Assembly (NCBI GenBank): GCA_028565635.1
Contig: JAOXYB010035772.1
Coordinates: forward strand, 1 to 13,846
DNA length: 13,846 bases
Direction of reading: 5' to 3'
Source of the DNA: Phoronis ovalis
Lineage: Eukaryota; Phoronida; Phoronidae
A program made the position numbers and the translations under genes. This document shows, in pieces, positions 1 through 9,400 of the stretch. Below the pieces are notes generated by a model, which ran no database searches, was not told the DNA's origin, and saw only the letters and a program-made list of their open reading frames with translations. The first letter of the stretch is position 1. Every line of letters starts with the position of its first letter.

Positions 1-112
1 AATTTCTTTTGTTGTCCATGTTTTTAATAAGCATCTACTTCTCACCAGCTGTAAACTTCACTAGGGCCAGTCCCTCCTACTGACAGCATTCTTGGCTGGG
101 GGTACACTCTCG

Positions 113-128
113 GAGTTGTTTACAACTC
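113..128. repeat. Short perfect inverted repeat in a GC-richer patch
   Basis: GAGTTGT (113-119) and ACAACTC (122-128) pair perfectly around two T residues. The surrounding 61-120 is 57% GC by count (34 of 60), unlike the AT-rich flank, so this may be an edge of a dispersed repeat or an exon of a neighbouring gene that I cannot identify. Confidence 0.5.
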
Positions 129-944
129 ACCGAATGTCTAGTTAATATTATAATTATTCAAAATTAATACTTATTTTATTGCTTAGATGAACTGACACTG
201 CTTTATATGAATATGAAATATTAAACAAAAAAAGCAATAATATATAGGCTCAGGGTGGCAAACAGCAAATATATATATCCTCAAAGTAAATAACACACAA
301 CATTGAAGCAACTGCTTTTATTTGACGTAATCAGTATCACAAGTGTTTATAATGACCACATGATTCCATGGTTGTATAGTAACAAATAGCATAGAAACAT
401 TTTATTTACAAACACCAACACTTGCAGTAAAGCAACTGACCAAAATGACAATATGTTTCATATTTACAAGATCAAGTAAAATACTCTTTAATTATAGACA
501 TTTCCTATTAAACTTAATAAACAATGCGATTGATTACAAAGCAAGTCTGACAGGTTGGGCAGACATCTGTAGCACACTGCATTGGGCAGTGCTGCAATCT
601 GCAGTTTTAAACAAATGCAATCCACTTAAAGCTTATAATGGATGGCAAATGAGATTTAAACAATACTAGACAGTGGCTAACGCTTTCAAACTACAGGTAG
701 AAAATACATATATATATGTATGCAAATACAAGGTAGCTTTAAAAATAAGTTATTATATTAGTATCATGCCCAATGTGTCAAACAAAGCAATGAAATCAAT
801 CTTAGTTTCACTACATGTTATCTATATGTTCAAGAGCTGGTCAGGTTGCATAGCATTGCTGTCTGTTACCAGCTGTGCCACTATTTACACAAATTTCATA
901 TACAAAACTTTTGGCTTTGAAAATACATGATTGAGTGTGTAATT

Positions 945-970
945 TGATAATAATATTAATAATAATAATA
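945..970. repeat. AAT-type low-complexity run
   Basis: Imperfect AAT/ATA trinucleotide run (GATAATAATATTAATAATAA and following bases). Simple repeat of the kind common in AT-rich animal DNA. Confidence 0.85.
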
Positions 971-1515
971 GTTATAATATACACACTGCTACAAAATAAA
1001 AAATCACAGACAATGTAAAATATACATGGTTTGCCCATTTTCTGTACAGTTCCCAACTTCCATACTTTGGCACAAGTACACTGCCCTCTTGTGGAGTGAA
1101 TCAAAAACAACCATCAGTAGCTTAAAACGATATTAAATTAAAATATGAAATACAAATAACTTAACTAAAATATCTGTGTAAAATCTAGGGTCTACCTTAC
1201 TTTTTTCAAATATTTTGATTAATCTTAGAACTTAAATAAACACATTTATTATTAAAACTAAACAAACCAATGCACTAACAAAGAGGAACGAACAGGCCTG
1301 TAACAGGCCATGCCTGATTTCCTAATTTATGAAAACATTTATTCTAAGAATACTCCACTCAAAAGCAGTGTCGAACTTAACAAATAAGAACTAGACATGG
1401 GTAAATTGTATCACCTTCCCCGGTTTGACTAGATTTCTCAGCTATACCTCGATACGCTTCTTCAGCAAAATTTTACATTGATTTCGTAAATACTCCCATA
1501 ACAGTAAGGCAAGAG

Positions 1516-1596
1516 TGTACTCAATCATATCAAGGCTATCAACCACCATGGTTCTTGTACTCAATCATATCAAGGCTATCAACCACCATGGTTCTT
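1516..1596. repeat. Perfect 40-bp tandem duplication
   Basis: Unit 1 at 1517-1556 and unit 2 at 1557-1596 are identical over all 40 bases, each starting GTACTCAATCATATC and ending CCACCATGGTTCTT; one extra base (T at 1516 and 1556) extends the match to the left. The unit is not simple-sequence and is not repeated a third time. Perfect identity suggests a recent duplication or an assembly effect. Confidence 0.98.
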
Positions 1597-2400
1597 TGGC
1601 TTTTATATGTATTATTTAGAAGTACTGCTAGGGGAAAGTGATACAAAATTCAATGTAACCAGTAAAATCTTAGCTTCTTTCACATGGCAAGCTTCCAGTA
1701 CAGGACAGACCCTCATATCAATGCGCGTGATATACTCGCCATATTAATACTCTCGTGTGGTTGCACATCGAATTTTGGCAAAATCTCTTCATTAAAAGCA
1801 CAATTCATGATGTTACACCAAACCAAAATGACTTTGGCAAATAAATAGTAACAACCAAGCTCACTAAACCACACAAGTAGTCCGTCAATCATAGCCAGTA
1901 TCTTCACAGGGCTAAACCCACAGAAATAACTCATGCCACACACTTGGCACACTTTAAATGCTAACCATGCAACAGCGATCATGCTGAATGGTCTCTTAAA
2001 TAGTTTACCATATCAATGGTGTCTAAGGGTCATCTTTTTAAATGTAAAAAACTTTATTAACAGCTCTAGAACTATACTACTCTTATCTCTTAACACTAAC
2101 TAGTAGAGACTTGTCAATATATCTATACAGGGCATGCATCCATGTAATCACTAAAATCCAGATAGACCTCTATTTGCATTTCCATTATTTAAAACCAAAT
2201 GTGTTTCGGATAAAACACATTTTTTATCATAGACAAGACTAAGACACTTTAAATAGCCACCATCAATTAAAAGTTGAGTTATATATAACAAAAATCCAAA
2301 AGGCATCTGGTCATACTGAGAAAATGGAGCTGCCATGTTTCCATTACTAAATACTATTGTAAAACTGCGAAACTTTTCCAACTTAATTTCTTATCTTTTC

Positions 2401-2453
2401 CAAAATCCACCTCCACATTTAAACTTTTTACTCATAATTTATCGCGCTTTATT
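2401..2453 (-). terminator. Likely proximal poly(A) signal of Spred
   Basis: On the minus strand AATAAA occurs at 2453-2448, 71 nt after the stop codon. A GU-rich stretch, AAATGTGGAGGTGGATTTTG (2420-2401), follows about 30 nt later, which is the normal spacing for a cleavage site in between, around 2425-2440. Further AATAAA copies on this strand lie at 2053-2058, 1338-1343, 1245-1250, 401-406, 317-322 and 175-180; in DNA this AT-rich many are chance, but some could serve a longer 3' UTR. Which site is used cannot be told from sequence. Confidence 0.55.
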
Positions 2454-2523
2454 ATCATGAACGTCAATAATAGGAAGATACATAATTTTAGGAAAGTATT
2501 AATTTCACAGTATCGGAAGCCAC

Positions 2524-3426
2524 TCACGATTTAGATGTTGCTTTATGCCGGCCACCACAGCAACCACATTGTTTGCCACACCCATGGCACGATTTGAGTG
2601 GCACATAGCACCACAGACATGGGCAAAATAGACTAAGAATGCTCAATGTAGTCCACTTTTTACAGTTCTGTTCTTCCTGCGAATCACATGCACATGGATG
2701 TCCATAATCACCATCCGCATCCGATACACAATGATACAGAATACACCGAGCACATTTCATACAAGATATAGTTTCAACAAACTCGTTTCCTTTATCCGGT
2801 GCATCCTGACACCTGCCTCGTGGATTATCATCTCTTATAAACATTTCGTTGCAATAAACACAACGAGCTCGCTCACTCAACAGATGCTTTGAGCTGTATC
2901 TACTTAATGAGTTTTTTTGCGGAAGAGGTGGTTGATGTGTTATCACATCCCTGTACTTTTTATTATAACTGCTCGCATTCGAGTCTCTTTTTTGCTGTGG
3001 TTTCACAGTATCTAACATGGGGTACTGATATTCATGTGGTAAAGATGTCCGTTTTGGTTTTTGAAACATAACATATGAGGAGTCCCTTACTGGTAATAAC
3101 TCGACCCCTTCTTCACCTTCAAGGTGTCCTTGGTCGGACTTAGTAGCCCGTAGAATTGAATGATCTTTCACCCAAACATCCGTGTCTCTACAACTTTCAA
3201 TACTTTTATCACTCGACGTGTTACTACTTGGTATTGACTGTGATCGTCTTGGTGGACGTGATATATAGTGAACTCGGTGTAAATGTTGATGGTTTGATGG
3301 ATGGTTGTAATTAAAGGGATCTGTTGTTCTATTGGGTGAATTGGGTGCTGGAGATGACGTTGTTGTGCTTGTGGTACTGGCAGACTGGGAGGAACTATCC
3401 TTACGTCCTAGTGGTAAATCCAGAGA
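2524..3426 (-). CDS. Spred: Spred last coding exon: linker, KBD-like region, SPR domain, stop
   Basis: The exon is 903 nt, 300 codons plus TGA (2526-2524). The acceptor is TTTGTTTTTCAG at 3438-3427 and the frame is open from the first base, SLDLPLGRKDSS. Exon residues 1-80 are Ser/Thr/Asn/Pro/Arg-rich and probably disordered. About 82-137 (3183-3013) resemble the c-Kit-binding domain, with DVWVKDHS near its start and DSSYVMFQKP...YQYPML at its end. A proline motif PPLPQK follows. From 2871 to about 2527 is the SPR domain, starting RARCVYCNEMF and containing GRCQDAP, LYHC, PCAC, CYVPLKSCHGCG and CGCCGGRHK, with 18 cysteines; this part is known to be palmitoylated and to mediate membrane localisation. 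The protein ends KATSKS, a few residues beyond the usual GGKHK ending. The stop codon overlaps a donor-like sequence (see findings). Confidence 0.97.
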   Translation of the reverse strand, partial: SLDLPLGRKDSSSQSASTTSTTTSSPAPNSPNRTTDPFNYNHPSNHQHLHRVHYISRPPRRSQSIPSSNTSSDKSIESCRDTDVWVKDHSILRATKSDQGHLEGEEGVELLPVRDSSYVMFQKPKRTSLPHEYQYPMLDTVKPQQKRDSNASSYNKKYRDVITHQPPLPQKNSLSRYSSKHLLSERARCVYCNEMFIRDDNPRGRCQDAPDKGNEFVETISCMKCARCILYHCVSDADGDYGHPCACDSQEEQNCKKWTTLSILSLFCPCLWCYVPLKSCHGCGKQCGCCGGRHKATSKS

Positions 3427-6400
3427 CTGAAAAACAAAGAATACAATGTTAATGGATTATTGTGTGGTCACTTTGATTCATTTTTAATGTATCCGTTTTA
3501 TCAATGCATGCTCTGAGATAAAGTTAAGTAATAAATTATCGCATGCGTTAGATGACACAGATAAATCAGTATATGGCAGGATTGTGAAGAATTCCCACAA
3601 TGCACCAGTCTTGCAGCAACAACAAGTGCATGCTGAAGTCACATTTTTGGGCAAACGTATCGCCAGGAATTTATTAGTTTTAATCCAGTATAGTGATCAT
3701 AATGAAAAGGTTAAAGGTTTTCCATAACATATAATCAGCTCTGGTAACCAGGTGGACAAGCTGTTCAGTACTTAAAAAATGATACTGTTGAAATACAATT
3801 TTTCTTCCTTATTGTTCCATAATTGTCAAAATTCTAATTATTATTATATACATAGTTTTGATGACACTGAATTATAGCACAGGAAATGTTATAGTGCCTG
3901 GTATTATGCGATCTTATGATTTATTTAACTGGCATATGGTGTAAGTGCTTGCCAACAAGTGTGCATAAAATCATATATAAAAGCTTAATTAGATTAAGCT
4001 TGATGTGGGTGGTCATAATTTATACTGATATGTCATCTAGATTCCACATTTATCAAAACTACCATGAAGAGCCTATCCAAATTACTGCATGCTTAGGTTT
4101 TTATGAAATCTAGCTTACTTAATGCTTAAGTATTTCCAGCTACAGAAAGTAAATAATGTAAACTATTATGGTATCCCATATAACAAATTGATAAGAGTTT
4201 CAGATAATGAGTAAGACAGTAGATAATGCAGAATGGGCAATGTCTCCTTTAGCTTAATATGGAAATTACATCCATATTTTTAACCTTTCTCCCCCAGTCT
4301 GTCAAGATATTACAACCCCTCCAAAGTGAAGGTACAAGTTAAGGAAGACTTATTTTTATTGTTCAAAAATCGACTATACGTAACTAAATATAAGTAAGCA
4401 ATGCATTCTCTCACTTCATTTCTCTACTTTAATAATTCCATCACCATACGTTGATGTATTAGATGAAAGGAATATTTTCTATTTCAAACTGCAGTGTAAT
4501 GAATGATTTTGTAGCACCAAGTTTGATGCAAAGAGACATGTTACTTAGCATAGTACTTACCATAAAAACATCGTCTTCGCCAGCCTCTGTTTTATTAAAT
4601 TCAGAATTACCTGAAATAGAAAGATACACATTGTTATTGTGTTGTGACAATTTTTGCATGTCAGGTTCACATGATACACGAATAATACACTTAAAGCCTG
4701 GGCTGATACAGATGGAGTTCCTACAAAAGATATCGCATCTTAAATAATTCACAAAGACAGGCAGGAAAGATGCATCTGTCAAAACATTCTAGTGTATATA
4801 TTATATATACTTCCTATCTTTTATGTGCAATATTAGAAGCCAATGGTATTTTTTTCAAAACATTAGAATGAACAAAATTTGAAATGTTTAAATTGTCAAC
4901 CAGTATTCTACAGATACCATTAAAGAGCTTTTCCACTAAAAAGTTTTTCCTTGAATGCTGAAGAATAACAGTGCTCTACTATTTTGTGCAAATTAGTTGA
5001 ATAAAATAGTTAATCCTCTGCCCTCTTGGGGTCTGACAGCTTTGATACAGTTAACATTATTTTTATATCTGTTTAAAAGTATACACATTTTTTATGGCAA
5101 AAAACAGTCTTTCCAAAGCATTTACTAGATCAGTTTCAATGGTCGAAGATTTAGACAAAATTTATTCATCGCGAGTTTAACTCACATTTAAGTTTCATTG
5201 CAAGTAGCAGGTAAGTAAACAATGTGAAAATAGATGAGCGTGTAACAAATAAATAAAGGAAACAATAATCAGTTCCGTGAAACTAGACCTTGATTAAAAT
5301 ATCAGATCGATCAAACGAATAGAAGTTTAAATACAGGATGAGAACAGATCCAACATTTTCAATTACAGATTCAAAGTATAAAGCATTTCAGATGAGAACA
5401 TTGCCGACTCATGTATGCAACTTCCTTTACCAGTGAATTAATCAGCTAATGACCTTTGTTAAAATACAGAACACAGAAAAAATACATAGAGCACTTCCTT
5501 TCTGGCAAAACTAGTAACATGTAAGGGGTTAGGTTGTTGGCCTCTAGAACAGACACTACAGGAGTGTCAGCAGGATCATTCGACTAATTCTATCAGTTTC
5601 CTTAATCTTTATTGAAGGTAACAATACACATCATTTCAGGTACAAGTTTAACTTTAGACTTAGCACTGCAGACCAGTAAAAGATACATATATGTCAAGCA
5701 AAAACAGTTAGAAAGGAGTTTATCACAGTATACTAGTGAAAGTGGCTACTGCCTTTTATTGTAGTATGCTTTCATAAAATACGTAGTAACAGCTAAAGGT
5801 TTCTGTTTTAACAGAGAGTAGCTTTTTATTAACTACAATGGTTCAGCAAAATTACGTACTATTAAACTTATTTATCATATAATTAACAAATTATGTGCCA
5901 TTTCAAAGTGCACAGGTACATTTCGCAGCAAAAATTTTCTACATTGCCATTTCTGTTCTTCAAACACAAAAATTTCACTTCACTACTTGCCTAGGAAACA
6001 TTTAAACAAACTTCACAACATCTAAATGGTGCTGTTGTGGAACGTGACAACATGAAAAGGTGATATGCTTTGTTTAACAGCAAATAAGATACCACTGGGC
6101 CCTATATTACATCCTATTCTAACTGTAATAATTACACAGAAACCAGCACCATTACAACACTAACTGCTAAGAATTTAATATTAAAAATAAACACCAATGG
6201 GCACCTGCAGGGTGGTAGGCTACACTTACCATAAATCCAAAAATGCAGCACAAAAAGAAAAAAGAACATACCACATTAATTATAGGCCAATCTATTGCAA
6301 ACGTTAGAATTTCATGTTTATCTTTTTATTTTGATTATAAAAATTAGAGAAGAAAGATATTTAACAGTTTCACAATATATCTCAATTCCTAATTAATAAT

Positions 6401-9400
6401 TCTTTAACTATAAATGGTAAAATTTCTCAATTCTTATAGCTCCAAATTTCATACACACAAATTCCTAGTATGGTATAACCCGTTCCAGTGGTATTCCAAA
6501 CAAATTTATTGCGGAATCAGAGGAATTGCTTATTTGTGCGAAAAAACAGGTACCAAACAACCTAACCATTGCAGGCTGTTTACTGGAGCAATTCTAAGAA
6601 CTACAAGAACTTCTGCAAACTTCAGACATGTTCAGTTGTTTTGAATGAGTTCTAGGAAAAAACTAAACAGCCCAGTGCTCTGGTGAGTTTCACTGTTTAT
6701 TAATTAATTTTTTTGTCTAAAATTTATTTTTTGTTCAAAACTTTGAAAAATCACCTATACTATTTGTACGGAACTTTGCAAAATTTCTTATTTTTGTTGC
6801 ATAATATAGAGAAAAACTGTTGCAGTATTTTGAGTTTTTCACTAATTCCACAGAGATTGGTGTAATGTATATTGTATTGCCATTATTACTATTATTATCA
6901 TTACCTATTTTATGATGAACATAAGGGGTTTACTAAAGGGTTCAAATCCATTTCAATCACCCTTAGCAACGTGTGTGCAACAAATAGCCCAGTTAACAAT
7001 CCAATCGGAATTCTGTAAGTTTCTTAATTTGCAAGCACTCCAACTTTTCAAATTTTTGTACCTTCTCTAAATTCAAACATGTCTATTTCTCATTTTTTTA
7101 TAGTTTCTGAAAGTTAGCACAGCTCAAAAACTGAAAATTTTCTTTCGCACTGCACTAATTTTTACTGCAAACTAACAATTACTTTCTAACTGTAACAGGC
7201 CAATTTTCTGTTGACTACTAGCAGTGTTTTTTTTCCACTAGGAGTGCTGTACTATATAATCACGCCACCATAAATTCATTAGTAAAACACTGAATCAAGA
7301 TACACAGAACTGGATCAACCAGTTTGTTTTGCTACCGATTTCCCTAATAACAATAACAGGATGGTGGTTATGGCAACATTTTTAAAACCCCTACAAATAC
7401 AAGCTTCATTCTATGTTATCAAGGACCAATCTATTAGACAACTTTTTCTTGGCCAAATTGTATTCCATGCCAAATCAAGAATAGCCAATGAAATAAATGC
7501 CGATGTTTATGTTAGCTGGTAAGTCTATAGTACAAGGTTTTGTTCCAATTCTTGGTCATTTGCTGGAAAACCAATAAGAACCAAACTGATGAGTTTTATC
7601 CATAAGAATATAAATAATTTTAACTGCCTTGGGCAATCAATCCTAATATAACACTGGTCATTTGGTCATATATTAAAGGTTATTTTAAGACCACATGTGC
7701 TTCCTGCTTGAACTTACTGATTTGCCACAAATCTAACCAAACTGCTTTAATGAATGGAAAATCACAACCCTAGTCTACACAACTGTCTTCATTACAGGAA
7801 ATGATGTTGTTACTAGTACTTAGTTACAGAAACTAGTTAAGTCTGCTAGCTTAAAATCTGAAATGCCATTGGATAACAAGATTATGAATTACATGTGAAG
7901 TCTACTGTTCAAAACGGAATCAATCCGCTATCCATATATTATAATAATTATCATTCTTTTACATCATCGTTAATATATCCTGTTTGAATTTTGAAAACTA
8001 TTATTGTTCAGACAAAAAAAAATTAATTGCACGAAGTGCTGCAAAGTTGGATTTACAAGCTGGGCATGTTTTGTTTATTTGAAGACTAGCTGAAGGCATC
8101 AAACATTCTAAAAACACGACTTTCATTTTCTGAGAACACTTAAGATTAAAAAACTTCCAGTTTTTCAAAGTAGATTTTATCAGATAGTCTTTATTTCTAC
8201 AGTAAATAAAGCAAAAAGTGAATTTACAAGGCTTCCATTCTTACCCGCTTTAGTGCAAGCGATATTAAAGCAGAAGTGATTCTAACAGAAACGGAAATCA
8301 TTTTCGTTTATGCGACATATCCTAACAACCACACCCCTTGTAATATTATTCAAAAAACCAAGAAAAACTAATAATTTTCAATCAAACATAAATGATATTA
8401 TCATTGACCTAAATGCCACAGGAACATTTAATATAAAATGTATTTCGGAAGCTAGAATAATTACTACAATAATGTTTGGAGTAGTACAGCAAGCTCGAAA
8501 TAAAAAAGAGGAAAATCGAAAACCAAAGGTTTCTAAGATTTCCTCAATTAGCTAACTTACATTTAAAATGTAACTGACACAAACTGAATGTAATCCAACC
8601 ACAAATGAAAAACAAGGGAGGAGTAATTCTTCATTTAATTAAACTCAGATAATTCTCACAGATTTAACATGCAGGCCCTTAAAAAATCCATTCACAGGCT
8701 TACTGACCAATACCCCATACCTACTAATTAAGCTTAGAACAAGAGTAATTGATCCTTCCAATTTATTTTCCATGTTCAGGTCCTAACTGGATGGCAAATT
8801 ACTGCATAACATGGATAAGCAAATTATCATGGCTCATAATAATGAGCTATTTACATTCTGTCAGAAGCTTCCTGTTTACCAGTACTAGAGTACTTAATCA
8901 CAGTCAATGTTCATTCATAATTAAAACAGCTACAAAATTAAATTTGTTCAGAAGGACTACTAATGCGGAAAATAAACATATAATAGAAATTTAAAAGATC
9001 TTAGCATCATTTTTTTAATCATAAACCTCTGAATACTTTAAAGGGCTTTAAAGGTTCAATTTCATGTACTGAATGACTACCAGTTAAGAAGGTAACTATG
9101 TGGATTATTCTGGCCTATATTTTTACAAGATAAGTACAGAACTGAACATTAGGACCACAGGCAATCAATATTACAATAAAACCTCCTAAAGTGACAAATT
9201 AATTTTTTAAGACCTATTTACCCCTGTTTATGTATGACTTTAACAGACTCATAATTCATATTTACAATTTCTTAAACATGAAAAATATATAATAAAATTG
9301 ATTAACTACTAGCTTGGATGATTTTAAAAATTTCTTAAATCTTGATCACAAAGACAGGAGCGTAACGTGTTAAGAACTATATTTTAAAATATACAAAATT

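Larger units (their letters stand above)
1..2400. other. Downstream flank or extended Spred 3' UTR
   Basis: AT-rich DNA beyond the likely proximal poly(A) site. Several AATAAA copies on the minus strand would allow a longer 3' UTR to reach into it. Short open frames on both strands (for example minus 1713-1982, 89 codons, and plus 445-669, 74 codons) have no recognised motif. It contains the 40-bp tandem duplication at 1516-1596, an ATT/AAT-type run at 945-970 and a GC-richer patch at 61-120. I see no gene supported by sequence. Confidence 0.6.

Noticed and set aside
704-721. 18-bp AT palindrome ATACATATA/TATATGTAT
   Set aside because: Alternating AT sequence is self-complementary by nature; no sign of function.
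1296-1318. Short repeats ACAGGCCTG/ACAGGCC
   Set aside because: Too short to separate from chance and not extended by further copies.
1713-1982. 89-codon minus-strand frame with several Cys and Trp residues
   Set aside because: No domain recognised, and it lies downstream of the Spred stop; most likely a chance frame in flank or 3' UTR.
4459-4782. 107-codon minus-strand and 94-codon plus-strand open frames
   Set aside because: The minus frame only happens to contain the 50-nt Spred exon in frame with flanking intron; the plus frame is its shadow.
8310-8555. 81-codon plus-strand frame, Lys/Asn/Ile-rich
   Set aside because: Composition fits random AT-rich sequence; no motif; within the long intron.
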